DNA of 64,000 nucleotides, taken from Parasutterella muris (GTDB lineage Bacteria; Pseudomonadota; Gammaproteobacteria; Burkholderiales; Burkholderiaceae_F). Below are positions 53,449-62,828 of this stretch, in pieces. The notes beneath the pieces were generated by a model, which was not told where the DNA came from, searched no databases, and was given only the letters and a program-made list of their open reading frames with translations. How positions within the stretch are numbered: the first letter of the stretch is position 1; each line of letters opens with the position of its first letter. Position numbers and translations under genes: made by a program. The stretch is taken from the NCBI RefSeq assembly GCF_943193095.1, contig NZ_CALPCV010000002.1, forward strand, positions 1 to 64,000, given 5' to 3'.

Positions 53449-54838
53449 AGCGGATCCAAACCGGCTGACCAAGCTCCTTCTTTTTGGCCACACGGACCGC
53501 GAAGATGCCGACAATAGAACCTGAAAGAATCAGACCTCCCGTGATCGCAGACCAGTAGCCCGCAGCCCCGAGCGGCTCCGGTGTCAGATAATCGGTAAAC
53601 GCCAGAATGCTTCCAAATCCCAAACCGAAGCCCCACAGGAAGACGCCGTAGAGCACCATCGGCAGTACTGTAATTCGATAGCCGCGCATTGCAAAGCTTC
53701 CGACACAGTTAATGGCGTCAAATACGTGGTAAATCGAGCAGAACGCAATCAGGGAGGCTGCAACAGCGATGACTTCCTGATCCTTGGTATAGAGACCGAG
53801 GAAGAAATACTTGAAGAAGTACAGCAACAGAGCGACGCAGACCGCCAGACAGATAGCAAATTTCAATGTTCTCTTGGTGGCTAGACGCGCATTCTGAGGA
53901 CTGTTTGCTCCGATCGACTGCGCAACCAGCACCGAGCTTGTGACACCGATAGCGAGAGGCGCCATGTAAAAGAGTGAACTGAGGTTGGACACGATCTGGT
54001 GCGCTGAAACGATATCTGCGCCAAGACGAGAAATGAAAATCGTCATGAACGTGAAAGACGTCACTTCAAAGAAGGAAGAAAGCCCGATCGGAATACCGAG
54101 CCGCAGCAGATTGGCAAGCGCCTTGAGGTCCGGTTTGCAGATTCTTTCCTGACGCATCTTTGCGTAGAAGCTGTCATAGTGCCAAATGGCCCAATAAAGC
54201 GTGCAGCTGAGAAACGCATTAATGGTCGAAGAAATCGCGCATCCTGCGCCTCCGAATCCCGGAATGATCCACCAGCCGAAAATAAACGCGTAGTTTGTCG
54301 GGATCTTAAACAGCAGCATCAGAAGTGCAATCCACATCGCCACTTTCGGGCGAGAGACCGCGGCGTTAAGCGCCATGTAGGCTCTGCCGCACATCGCTGC
54401 AGGAAGTCCGATGGCGTTGATGATCAAAAAGCTTGAAGCGACTTCGGCGACGCGCCCTTGAGCATTGGTGAGAGTCATCCAAAGCGGCGTATATGTCATC
54501 AGCGCGATCGCAATGACCGAGAGACACATAGCGAGCCAAATGGTCTGATGAAGCTCATAGCCGATTCGTTTATGGTTTGCGGCTCCGAAATGATGTCCTG
54601 CAATCGGAGATAAGCCCTGCATGACACCAACCAGCGCAATAAATACGGAAACCGTAACGGCCAGGCCGATGGCTACGCCGGCAAGGTCCTGTGCTCCTAA
54701 GTGGCCGGTCATCAGTGTGTCAATTGTGGCGCCGCCTACAATCGCCAAGTTGGAAATCCAAATTGGCAAAGACAGCCTCAGGATTGACCAGTAGCTCGTG
54801 TCCGGCGGCTGCAGCCGCGGCAAAACTCGTGTTGTCAT
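53447..54838 (-). CDS. MATE-family multidrug exporter
   Basis: This 463-residue protein has twelve membrane segments and the N-terminal MATE pattern LRLSLPIWISNLAIVGGATI followed by DTLMTGHLG. A symmetrical second half starts near 240. Members (NorM type) expel cationic drugs and other compounds in exchange for Na+ or H+. GGAGGGT lies 4 bp before the ATG. It begins 11 bp after the ArnT-like gene ends, so the two are an operon. The substrate is unknown. Confidence 0.9.
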   Translation of the reverse strand: MTTRVLPRLQPPDTSYWSILRLSLPIWISNLAIVGGATIDTLMTGHLGAQDLAGVAIGLAVTVSVFIALVGVMQGLSPIAGHHFGAANHKRIGYELHQTIWLAMCLSVIAIALMTYTPLWMTLTNAQGRVAEVASSFLIINAIGLPAAMCGRAYMALNAAVSRPKVAMWIALLMLLFKIPTNYAFIFGWWIIPGFGGAGCAISSTINAFLSCTLYWAIWHYDSFYAKMRQERICKPDLKALANLLRLGIPIGLSSFFEVTSFTFMTIFISRLGADIVSAHQIVSNLSSLFYMAPLAIGVTSSVLVAQSIGANSPQNARLATKRTLKFAICLAVCVALLLYFFKYFFLGLYTKDQEVIAVAASLIAFCSIYHVFDAINCVGSFAMRGYRITVLPMVLYGVFLWGFGLGFGSILAFTDYLTPEPLGAAGYWSAITGGLILSGSIVGIFAVRVAKKKELGQPVWIR

Positions 54839-54849
54839 ACCCTCCGGCC

Positions 54850-56583
54850 TCAGTCTGCGACTTTCTGAAGAATAAGGAACTGCTTACCGCTTCTCGGTCT
54901 GCCTTCAATGACTTTGACCGCTCGGTAGTCTGAGAGCGACTCTGGGGCTTCTTCAGAATCAGCGTTTACGCTTGCAACAACCCATTCGGGCTGTTCTTCC
55001 TCGTTAAAGGAAATGCCGCCCCAATAGTTGAATGCGGCGATATCGCTCTTGGTAAGGTTGTACTGCGCGACAGTTCCGCTTTTTGCGCCTTCGGCTGCGA
55101 GTGCCTTAGCGGCGCTGTCAGCAATTGGCTGCATGGAGCTTGCGCCGTCAATCAGGCTGACAAAGAGACTCATGACAATAACCCAGACGGCAGTAAGGCC
55201 GGCTCCGTTCAAAAGAGCTCCGCGCCAAATATAGATGGGACGACGGAATAAGCGCCAGAAAACCAGCGCAAGCCAGGCGACAGTCATCACAAGGGCAAGA
55301 ATCAGCAGAATACCGCTTGTTCCGTGTTCGGTAATGTTGGGCGCCAGACGAGTCAGAGAGTAGGCCATCTTCTCAGGTTCTCCCTGAGTCCACGCATAGA
55401 AGTAGAACCACACAGCGCCGATCGCCAGTGTGTAGACGACGATGGCATAGGTATCCAGTACGTTTTCTTCCGAATGTTTGAGGCTCACAATGCCGAAAGC
55501 AGCCAAAATAGCGAGCGAAGGCACAATGCAGAGGATCGTGCTGTTGGCTTCCGTTCCTGTAAAGAGGACCGAGCAGAGCGCGACCAGGAAGAAGGAAAGC
55601 GGAATGGCTACAGGAGCCTGATGAATCTGATTGCGCCAGGAGTACACACCCCAAATCGCCAAGGGCCAAAGCGGGAACGTCAGCCAGATCAGGTTTTTGA
55701 TCAGCCAGGGATAATCCGTGAGCGCAAGCGGAGCAAACGCACTGGTGCTGAGACCAAGCCAGGACCCGAACCAGTGATAGCCCTCGGCGGGATAGGCGAG
55801 GAATACCAGAGCCGGCCATATCATGGCGGTCGAAAAGGCGGACGCGAGCGTAACGATCGTACGCTTGGTGCGGCTGGTGTAATCCGGAGTGCAGATAATT
55901 GCGACCCATGCTGCAAGCGCACACCACAGACCGACGCCGGGGCTGCTGCAAAGCGCGATAGCGCCGAGCGAAAGTCCTGCGAGAATGGAACCCGTCCAAA
56001 GATAACGCAGCGAAATAACGACGCAGAAAAGTACGAAAGAGGAAAACGCGAGAACCGCTGTGACCACGGATAACTCGTGGAAGGCCGCGATCAGACCGTA
56101 GGTTCCGACTGTCATCAGTACCGCGATATCGGCTAACGCTCTTGCGTAGTCCCTTTGGTGAACTTCAGAGGCAAATACAAATTTAAGCGGAAGTGCTTCG
56201 TCTCGGCTCGCCAGAGAATAGGCTGTGTACCAGATGGAAGCGGTGGTAATCGCAAACCACAGACCGGCCGCGATGTGATAAGCGGCGACATCGCCGAAGA
56301 TGCGGCCGAATAAGAGGATGCTGATCGCTTCAAGCCAATAGGAAAGAGGGCCGGCGTCAGCTACCGGAACGTCATTAATATTCGGCATCAGCCAGTCGGA
56401 GAAAGAGCCGTTCGCCATGTTCCAGGCGACACCGAACGAGGAAAGTGAGCGGCCGCTCCAAACGTCTGAGGAGAAGAACAGCGGCAATACAAAGGCGATA
56501 AGAACCGCGAAAAGAAGCCAGCGGGGGAGTTTGCGTGCCTCCGACTCATTGACGGAGGCCGGAGATGAATTTGTTGTAATCAC
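54850..56583 (-). CDS. ArnT/PMT-type membrane glycosyltransferase
   Basis: The protein has 577 residues from the GTG at 56583, with AAAGG 6 nt upstream. An open extension to 56661 runs through the terminator of rpmE2. About 11-12 membrane segments are predicted. The first periplasmic loop contains DVWSGRSLSSFGVAWNMANG and DAGPLSYWLEA, typical of GT83 enzymes such as ArnT, which transfer sugars from undecaprenyl-phosphate carriers to lipid A or other acceptors. The C-terminal ~90 residues form a soluble periplasmic domain. It sits upstream of a MATE exporter. The sugar and acceptor cannot be named. Confidence 0.8.
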   Translation of the reverse strand: MITTNSSPASVNESEARKLPRWLLFAVLIAFVLPLFFSSDVWSGRSLSSFGVAWNMANGSFSDWLMPNINDVPVADAGPLSYWLEAISILLFGRIFGDVAAYHIAAGLWFAITTASIWYTAYSLASRDEALPLKFVFASEVHQRDYARALADIAVLMTVGTYGLIAAFHELSVVTAVLAFSSFVLFCVVISLRYLWTGSILAGLSLGAIALCSSPGVGLWCALAAWVAIICTPDYTSRTKRTIVTLASAFSTAMIWPALVFLAYPAEGYHWFGSWLGLSTSAFAPLALTDYPWLIKNLIWLTFPLWPLAIWGVYSWRNQIHQAPVAIPLSFFLVALCSVLFTGTEANSTILCIVPSLAILAAFGIVSLKHSEENVLDTYAIVVYTLAIGAVWFYFYAWTQGEPEKMAYSLTRLAPNITEHGTSGILLILALVMTVAWLALVFWRLFRRPIYIWRGALLNGAGLTAVWVIVMSLFVSLIDGASSMQPIADSAAKALAAEGAKSGTVAQYNLTKSDIAAFNYWGGISFNEEEQPEWVVASVNADSEEAPESLSDYRAVKVIEGRPRSGKQFLILQKVAD

Positions 56584-56630
56584 ATCAAACCTTTGTATGA
56601 GAATGGATAAATAACGACTAAATTCTAACG

Positions 56631-56659
56631 ATAAAAAGAAGGGCAGCTTATCGCTGCCC
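56631..56659 (-). terminator. Terminator of rpmE2
   Basis: GGGCAGC / GCTGCCC with a 5-nt loop, then TTCTTTTT on the minus strand. Confidence 0.85.
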
Positions 56660-56715
56660 ACTCATTACAAGCGCTTACGTTTGAATTCGCAAGCGCTGCT
56701 GTCGAATATTTGCTA

Positions 56716-57009
56716 TTACTTAGCCTTAGCTGCTTTAGCGGCTTCTGCGCTTGCCTTGAGGGCAGCAGACTTGGCAGCAAACTTCTGACGGAATTTTTCA
56801 ACACGGCCGGCTTCGACGATACGTGTCTGGGCGCCAGTGTAGAAAGGATGGGATTCGCTGGATGTATCAAGCTTAACCTGCGGATAGGTAACGCCGTCGA
56901 TTTCGATGGTGTCACGAGCTTCTGCGGTAGAGCGGATGATGAAGGTCTTACCGATGGACATATCGGTGAAGGCGACTTCACGATACTGCGGATGAATATT
57001 CTGTTTCAT
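56716..57009 (-). CDS. rpmE2: 50S ribosomal protein L31, type B
   Basis: The 97-residue protein starts MKQNIHPQYREVAFTDMSIG and has SSESHPFYTGAQ, both typical of the zinc-free type B L31. No CxxC pairs are present, in contrast to type A. A short Lys/Ala-rich tail is unusual but harmless. The start at 57009 was chosen because the family N-terminus is MKxxIHP; the open extension to 57084 is not conserved. It lies downstream of rho in the block trxA-rho-rpmE2, as in other Burkholderiales. Confidence 0.95.
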   Translation of the reverse strand: MKQNIHPQYREVAFTDMSIGKTFIIRSTAEARDTIEIDGVTYPQVKLDTSSESHPFYTGAQTRIVEAGRVEKFRQKFAAKSAALKASAEAAKAAKAK

Positions 57010-57160
57010 GAAAGTTCCAAAAAAATTGTCGGTCGCCACCAACCTTGCGTGACTGCCTGCCGGTGCAGGTCTTATGTCAGGCATGTCGGAACGTGCCTAA
57101 GTTAAAACAAGGGCGACATTATGCCCTAAAAATCGTTTGAAAGCAAACGGATAGATTAAG

Positions 57161-57188
57161 AAGAAACCGGCTTCTTCTGAAGCCGGCT
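57161..57188 (-). terminator. Terminator of rho
   Basis: CCGGCTTC / GAAGCCGG with a 4-nt loop, followed on the minus strand by TTTCTTCTT. Confidence 0.85.
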
Positions 57189-57203
57189 GATGTCCAGGGA
57201 CGG

Positions 57204-58460
57204 TTAGCGTCTCATCATTTCGAAGAATTCTGCGTTGTTCTTCGTGGGTTTCATCTTGTCGAGGAGGAATTCCATCGCCTGGATTTCGTCCATGTCGTAG
57301 AGGAATTTTCTCAGGACCCAAATCATCTGAAGTGTCTTCGGATCAAGCAGCAGATCTTCGCGTCGTGTGCCGCTCTTGGCCACGTTGATGGCCGGGTAGA
57401 CACGTTTTTCAGCAAGACGGCGGTCAAGATGGATTTCCATGTTGCCGGTGCCTTTGAATTCTTCATAGATGACGTCGTCCATACGGCTGCCCGTTTCGAC
57501 GAGAGCTGTACCGATAATGGTGAGTGAGCCGCCTTCTTCAAGATTACGCGCGGCGCCGAGGATGCGTTTCGGGCGCTGAAGCGCATTGGAGTCCACACCG
57601 CCTGTCAGGACTTTGCCGGAGGCAGGAACAACGGTGTTGTAGGCGCGGGCCAAACGTGTAATGGAGTCAAGCAGAATGACAACGTCTTTCTTGCTTTCAG
57701 CAAGGCGTTTGGCTTTTTCGATCACCATTTCGGCAACCTGAACGTGGCGAGTTGCCGGTTCATCGAAGGTGGAGGCGATGACCTCGCCTTTGACGGAGCG
57801 TTCCATTTCGGTCACTTCTTCAGGACGCTCGTCGATGAGGAGCACCATCAGAATGACATCGGGATGATTGGCGGTAATCGCATGCGCGATGTGCTGCATG
57901 AGAACCGTCTTACCGGATTTCGGAGAAGCGACCAAAAGGGCGCGCTGTCCTTTGCCGATCGGGGCGATGATGTCAATCAGTCGGCCGGTCAGGTTTTCTT
58001 CCGAAGAGATGTCGCGTTCGAGCTTGAGCATCTGATCGGGGAAGAGCGGTGTGAGGTTCTCAAAAAGAATTCTGTGTTTGAGTGCTTCGGGAGGCAGGCC
58101 GTTGACCTTATCCACTTTGACAAGCGCGAAATAACGTTCTCCGTCCTTAGGAATGCGGACTTCGCCTTCAACGGTATCGCCGGTATGAAGATTAAAGCGG
58201 CGAATCTGTGAAGGGGAAATATAAATATCTTCCGTGCTGGCTAAATATGAAGACACCGGAGAGCGAAGGAAACCGAAACCGTCAGGAAGAATTTCCAGCG
58301 TACCGTCACCGAAAATCTGTTCGCCCGCTTTCGCGCGCTTTTTAAGAATGGCGAACATCAGTTCTTGCTTGCGCAGGCGGCTTGCGTTTTCTACGTCGAG
58401 TTCGAGTGCGATATCCAGCAGCTCGGAAACGTGCTTAGACTTTAGATCGGAAAGATGCAT
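57204..58460 (-). CDS. rho: Transcription termination factor Rho
   Basis: The 418-residue RNA-dependent ATPase forms a hexamer that ends untranslated transcripts. It starts MHLSDLKSKHVSELL. The RNA-binding OB fold (about 50-120) includes DGFGFLRSP. Walker A is SPKSGKTVL, with the Q-loop in LIDERPEEVTEM and the R-loop near GGVDSNALQRPKRILGAA. The ATG at 58460 gives the normal length of about 418; the open extension to 58493 is unnecessary. It follows trxA and precedes rpmE2. Rho is relevant here because the cysK leader seems to lack an intrinsic terminator. Confidence 0.98.
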   Translation of the reverse strand: MHLSDLKSKHVSELLDIALELDVENASRLRKQELMFAILKKRAKAGEQIFGDGTLEILPDGFGFLRSPVSSYLASTEDIYISPSQIRRFNLHTGDTVEGEVRIPKDGERYFALVKVDKVNGLPPEALKHRILFENLTPLFPDQMLKLERDISSEENLTGRLIDIIAPIGKGQRALLVASPKSGKTVLMQHIAHAITANHPDVILMVLLIDERPEEVTEMERSVKGEVIASTFDEPATRHVQVAEMVIEKAKRLAESKKDVVILLDSITRLARAYNTVVPASGKVLTGGVDSNALQRPKRILGAARNLEEGGSLTIIGTALVETGSRMDDVIYEEFKGTGNMEIHLDRRLAEKRVYPAINVAKSGTRREDLLLDPKTLQMIWVLRKFLYDMDEIQAMEFLLDKMKPTKNNAEFFEMMRR

Positions 58461-58553
58461 AAGAAATATCGACAATCGGGTGATTAATAGCAAAAATGCT
58501 TCACCGATTGGGCTTAATTAAATAATAGGGAGGGAGAAAAAGAGAGGTGGGAA

Positions 58554-58577
58554 GTCTCGGTCGGAGCCGACCGAGAC
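58554..58577 (-). terminator. Hairpin after trxA
   Basis: GTCTCGGTCG / CGACCGAGAC is a perfect 10-bp stem with a 4-nt loop. The following minus strand is pyrimidine-rich (CCACCTCTCTTTTT). It probably terminates trxA. Confidence 0.75.
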
Positions 58578-58588
58578 GATTCGAACAA

Positions 58589-58912
<324 letters not shown>

Positions 58913-59150
58913 TTTTTTAAATCTCCTATCAAAATTGGAATGCTCTGACAGAGAACTCTGTCGGAGCCCAACAGGGAAAATACTAACACCGAGGCAAATA
59001 GGAGCCGCCGGGTACTCCCCAAAAGGGGATTCTGTTGGGATTCATGTAACTATACACAGTTTGCATACTGCATGATATTGAATAGAACTGGATTTTACGC
59101 CGAGCGGTATCCAATTGTTAAGAGCCGCTTCCTATTTTTGTCTGTTCATA

Positions 59151-59156
59151 TATAAT
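59151..59156 (+). promoter_or_regulatory. -10 element of the 4.5S RNA promoter
   Basis: A perfect TATAAT ends 7 bp before the RNA 5' end at 59164, the expected distance to a transcription start. The -35 region is weak. Confidence 0.7.
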
Positions 59157-59163
59157 TCTGCCT

Positions 59164-59254
59164 GCGAGCCCCCTCGCATATGGAAACCGTGAATCTGGTC
59201 AGGTCGGGAACGAAGCAGCCATAGCGGAGGAAGTAGTGCCGAGGTGTGGTTCGC
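59164..59254 (+). ncRNA. ffs: 4.5S RNA of the signal recognition particle
   Basis: The 91-nt RNA folds as a single long hairpin. The ends pair GCGAGCC with GGTTCGC. The apical part is CTGGTCAGGTCGGGAACGAA, continuing as GCAGCC, the conserved Ffh-binding core with its GGAA tetraloop. The closing pair of the tetraloop is G-C instead of the usual C-G, a compensated swap. A TTTTTCTTTTT tract follows. It lies 120 bp upstream of dnaX, as in many betaproteobacteria, and guides membrane proteins to the translocon with Ffh. Confidence 0.93.
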
Positions 59255-59373
59255 TTTTTCTTTTTGTTTTCCGAAGTGACCGTTGATGCCGATTATCCTA
59301 AAATCGGACAGCTTGCCTTAATATAATTTTCTTCAGGAGAAAGGCACTCTTACAGCCTTGTCGGAGATTCTTC

Positions 59374-61500
59374 ATGTCATATCAGGTACTGGCGCGTAAA
59401 TGGCGTCCTCATGATTTCTCGTCACTGCTTGGGCAGGACCACGTCGTTCGGGCTCTGACTCATGCGCTGACTGAGAATCGACTCCATCACGCTTATTTAT
59501 TCACGGGCACTCGAGGCGTCGGCAAAACGACGATCTCCCGTATTCTAGCCAAGTGTCTGAACTGCGTCGGGGAAGACGGCAAAGGCGGAATCACCGCCGA
59601 GCCCTGCGGAAAGTGCGAAGCCTGCCGCGCGATCGATGAAGACCGCTTCGTTGATTACATTGAAATGGACGCGGCAAGTACCCGCGGCATCGACGACATG
59701 GTCTCACTGCTCGAAAGAGCGAAATATGTTCCGACCAGCGGCCGCTTCAAGGTCTATATGATCGACGAAGTGCACCAGCTGACGAGCGCGGCGTTCAACG
59801 CCATGCTGAAAACGCTCGAGGAGCCTCCGGAATACGTGAAATTTATTTTGGCGACAACAGATCCGCAGAAGGTTCCCGTTACGGTGCTTTCCCGCTGTCT
59901 GCAGTTCAATCTGAAAAGTCTTTCTCCGCAGCTGATTTCCGATCACATGGCTGAACTTCTGGTGAAAGAGGGCGTCTCATTTGAAAAGCCCGCGCTGCGA
60001 CTTCTTGCGAACGGAGCCCGCGGTTCCATGCGTGACGGACTTTCACTTTTGGATCAGGCGATCGCCTACAGCGCCGGCAATCTGACGCTGGATTCGGTGC
60101 GCGAAATGCTCGGTACCGTCGACTCCACAACTTTGGTTCGCCTGCTTGGCGCGCTTGCCAATCACGATGCTAAATCCATTATGGCGGTCGCTGATGAGAT
60201 CGGCGCGCGAAGCCTTTCTTATAACCAGGCCATGAAAGATTTGGCAGTGCTTCTGCATCAGATCGCAATGGCGCAGCAGCTGCCCGATACCCTCAATCCG
60301 GAAGAGCCGGATGCGGCGGATTTGGCGAAACTCGCACAGGCATTCTCTCCAAGCGAAGTCCAGCTTTTTTATCAGATCGCGATTCACGGCCGCAACGAAA
60401 TGCATTTAGCGCCGGACGAGTACGCGGGCTTTACGATGGCGATTCTGCGCATGCTCGCCTTTGCACCGTTTGAAGGCAATAAAGTTCCGGCGATACCGGC
60501 TCCGATCACGGAAAAGCAAGCGGCTGCGGCTCCGCTCCCAAAATCTGAGCCGGCGAAGGCTGAACCGCCGGCTAAAACAAACGTTCAGCCGGCTGCAGCG
60601 GAGTCTGCAGTTTCTCCTGTCGTTTCAGATCCGAAACCTCAGAAGGCAGAAGCGCCCGCATCGATGATCCCTCAGGGAGATCTGCCTCCGTGGGACATGT
60701 CAGAAAAGCGCGAAGTTGTTTATGTCGAAGGAATTCTCGCAGCTCGAGCACCGGCGCAGAAAAAAGCGGCTGTGAAAGAAGCGTCCGCACCCGATGCGAC
60801 GGATAAGAGGGTCGCAGCGGTTCCTGCTCCTGCGGCGCCGGCAGCCGTCCCGAACGAATCGGACTGGGGAAATGATGACGGAGCGGCGTGGACTCCGACG
60901 GATTCAGATCTGAACTACGATGATTTAGTAGCGGCTGACCCCGTCGGGAGCAGTCCTTTTCCTTTTGATGACGTCTCGGCTCCGGATTTTCCGCCCGCAA
61001 TGGACGACATCAGTTTTTCGGACGTCCCGTCAGCTCTGAAGTCCCTGCCTCGCAGAGCACGTGAAGAAGAAAAGCGTGAAGTCATCCCAGAGGAGCCGAT
61101 TCAAATGAATCCTTGGCTTGAGGCGGCAGAAGCAATTCAGCTGGAAGATTCTGCTCAGCCGCTGGTGACGAGCGCCGAACTTGTCAGCTTTGAGAACAAT
61201 CACATGGAACTCAAGGTGGATCTGGAGAAACTGACAGATCGGAATATGGTTGATAAACTTACCGCGAAATTGCGGGAGCGTTTCGGCGATAGTTTTACAC
61301 TTTCCGTTTCAGTGGCCCGCAGCAGCGGACAGAATCTGCGCATGCTTTGGGCGCAGAAACTGAGAGACGAAAAGCGGGCGGCGTTCGCTTCGGTTAAGAA
61401 CGAACCGCTCGTGAAGAAGGCTCAGGAGCTGTTTGGTTTTCAGGCGACTGCCGATGATCTCGAGCTTCTCGATGAGAACGGACAGGTCAGAAAGAATTAA
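59374..61500 (+). CDS. dnaX: DNA polymerase III tau/gamma subunit
   Basis: This 708-residue clamp-loader ATPase has Walker A GTRGVGKTT (45-53), a zinc module with Cys64, Cys78, Cys81 and Cys84, and the sensor region ILATTDPQKVPVTVLSRC. A disordered Ala/Pro/Lys-rich linker covers about 375-540. The tau-specific C-terminal domain (about 585-700) binds the polymerase alpha subunit. An A6G tract in the linker could produce a shorter gamma form. GGAG lies upstream of ATG 59374. The gene leads ebfC and recR, the usual order. Confidence 0.96.
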   Translation: MSYQVLARKWRPHDFSSLLGQDHVVRALTHALTENRLHHAYLFTGTRGVGKTTISRILAKCLNCVGEDGKGGITAEPCGKCEACRAIDEDRFVDYIEMDAASTRGIDDMVSLLERAKYVPTSGRFKVYMIDEVHQLTSAAFNAMLKTLEEPPEYVKFILATTDPQKVPVTVLSRCLQFNLKSLSPQLISDHMAELLVKEGVSFEKPALRLLANGARGSMRDGLSLLDQAIAYSAGNLTLDSVREMLGTVDSTTLVRLLGALANHDAKSIMAVADEIGARSLSYNQAMKDLAVLLHQIAMAQQLPDTLNPEEPDAADLAKLAQAFSPSEVQLFYQIAIHGRNEMHLAPDEYAGFTMAILRMLAFAPFEGNKVPAIPAPITEKQAAAAPLPKSEPAKAEPPAKTNVQPAAAESAVSPVVSDPKPQKAEAPASMIPQGDLPPWDMSEKREVVYVEGILAARAPAQKKAAVKEASAPDATDKRVAAVPAPAAPAAVPNESDWGNDDGAAWTPTDSDLNYDDLVAADPVGSSPFPFDDVSAPDFPPAMDDISFSDVPSALKSLPRRAREEEKREVIPEEPIQMNPWLEAAEAIQLEDSAQPLVTSAELVSFENNHMELKVDLEKLTDRNMVDKLTAKLRERFGDSFTLSVSVARSSGQNLRMLWAQKLRDEKRAAFASVKNEPLVKKAQELFGFQATADDLELLDENGQVRKN
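60760..60766 (+). promoter_or_regulatory. Possible slippage site in dnaX
   Basis: AAAAAAG occupies codons 463-464 (AAA AAA) and the next base. A -1 shift here would read 13 further codons and stop at TAA 60804, giving a product of about 477 residues that ends after domain III, like the E. coli gamma subunit. Confidence 0.4.
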
Positions 61501-61521
61501 CTTTTTAAAAAGGATAGATAA

Positions 61522-61848
61522 ATGAAAGGTTTTGGCGGAATGGGCCAGATGGGCCAGATGATGAAACAGGCTCAGCTCATGCAGATGAACATTCAGAAAG
61601 CTCAGAAAGAGCTTGAAACCATCGAAGTGACCGGTGAAGCCGGCAACGGTATGGTCAAAGTCACAATGACCTGCAAAAACGTCTGCCGTAGCGTTTTGAT
61701 TGATGAAAGTCTGGTCGGCGCAGACGGCGATGTGGAAACACTTCAGGACCTGCTGCTTGTCGCTATCAATGATGCCAATAAGCAGGTCGAAGCAGAAACC
61801 AACAAGAAGATCAGCAAGGCAACCGGCGGCATGAAACTGCCGTTCTAA
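61522..61848 (+). CDS. ebfC: Nucleoid-associated protein EbfC/YbaB
   Basis: The 108-residue protein starts MKGFGGMGQMGQMMKQAQLM and has the family core VTGEAGNGMVKVTMTC. YbaB/EbfC proteins are small dimeric DNA-binding factors encoded between dnaX and recR in most bacteria, as here. The precise function remains poorly defined; nucleoid association and gene regulation have been reported for Borrelia EbfC. AAGGATAG lies before the ATG, and recR follows after 4 bp. Confidence 0.95.
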   Translation: MKGFGGMGQMGQMMKQAQLMQMNIQKAQKELETIEVTGEAGNGMVKVTMTCKNVCRSVLIDESLVGADGDVETLQDLLLVAINDANKQVEAETNKKISKATGGMKLPF

Positions 61849-61852
61849 TTGA

Positions 61853-62461
61853 ATGGAACAGCCAGGTGCTATATCTGAGCTGATCGATGCGCTGAAGCGG
61901 CTCCCCGGTATCGGACCGAGAGCGGCTCAGCGCATTAGTTATCAGCTTCTCAGCGGAGATAGATCCGACGCGACTCGATTGGGCAGAGCTTTGCTCGAGG
62001 CAGTCGACTGCGTTCATAAATGTCCGAGATGCAACAGTCTTACGGATAAGGATCTCTGCATTTTCTGCTCGTCACCCAATCGTGACGACAGCCAGCTCTG
62101 CATCGTTGAAACCGTCGCCGATCTGATGGTCATTGAGCAGAGTCTTTCTTATAACGGCAGATACTTCGTACTTCAGGGCAGGCTCTCTCCGCTCAACGGC
62201 ATCGGTCCGCACGAAATCGGACTGGACAAGCTGATTCAGAGAACCGCAGAGGACTCTTTGAAGGAAGTCATTATCGCAACTTCTTTTACCGCTGAAGGTG
62301 AGGCCACTGCGCTCGCGATCACGGATCTGCTGACCAAACATCATCCTCAGCTGCGTTTAACGCGTATCGCTAAAGGCGTTCCTGCCGGTGCGGAGCTTGA
62401 GTATACCGACGTGAATACCGTCGCTCAGGCGATGCTCAATCGTCGAGTGCGTGAACTCTAA
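61853..62461 (+). CDS. recR: Recombination mediator RecR
   Basis: The 202-residue protein has the RecR layout. A helix-hairpin-helix (about 12-40) contains RLPGIGPRAAQRISYQLL. A C4 zinc finger reads CPRCNSLTDKDLCIFC. A Toprim domain (about 80-175) has VETVADLMVIEQS. It acts with RecO, and with RecF, to load RecA on gapped DNA. It is the last gene of the dnaX-ebfC-recR operon, 4 bp after ebfC. Confidence 0.96.
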   Translation: MEQPGAISELIDALKRLPGIGPRAAQRISYQLLSGDRSDATRLGRALLEAVDCVHKCPRCNSLTDKDLCIFCSSPNRDDSQLCIVETVADLMVIEQSLSYNGRYFVLQGRLSPLNGIGPHEIGLDKLIQRTAEDSLKEVIIATSFTAEGEATALAITDLLTKHHPQLRLTRIAKGVPAGAELEYTDVNTVAQAMLNRRVREL

Positions 62462-62596
62462 ACAGCATTCTTTTCTCATAAAACCGGATTTTCTGAAAAT
62501 TTCTTTCGAGATTAAGGAAAATACTTATTCGATTTTTCGCGCAGAGCAAAGATAAAAGGTATTCTTATTTTGTAACGTTAATCAGCGGAAGAGAAA

Positions 62597-62731
62597 GTGA
62601 ATACATTTCCAGGCCATCGAAATATGACAGCCCCGGTTAAAAAACCGGCGACTGCTGTTTCTTTTGCCTCTGTTTCTCTTCTCGGTCTTGCTCTGGGCCT
62701 GGCCCTGCTGCGACTGCGCCTACTTGCGTGA
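62597..62731 (+). CDS. Leu/Ala/Arg-rich leader ORF upstream of the ABC importer
   Basis: A GTG at 62597, behind GGAAGAG, opens a 44-codon ORF; an in-frame ATG at 62624 is an alternative start. The last 18 residues read SLLGLALGLALLRLRLLA, with ten leucines encoded by CTN codons including the rare-type CTA. It ends 57 bp before an intrinsic terminator that touches the importer gene. The position and composition suggest a regulatory leader. A small membrane peptide is the alternative. Translation is unproven. Confidence 0.45.
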   Translation: MNTFPGHRNMTAPVKKPATAVSFASVSLLGLALGLALLRLRLLA

Positions 62732-62787
62732 GCGGACTGTTTTTGATTAGCAAAAAAAGTTTCAGAGAAGTTTTAGTAAACAAGAAC

Positions 62788-62816
62788 GGTCCGTAATCCA
62801 AAACGGGCCTTTTTTT
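62788..62816 (+). terminator. Terminator/attenuator abutting the importer gene
   Basis: GGTCCG pairs with CGGGCC (one G-T) across a 10-nt loop, followed by seven Ts that end one base before the first ATG of the importer ORF (62817). Any transcript that reaches the importer must pass through it. Confidence 0.75.
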
Positions 62817-62828
62817 ATGGGGAAAACA

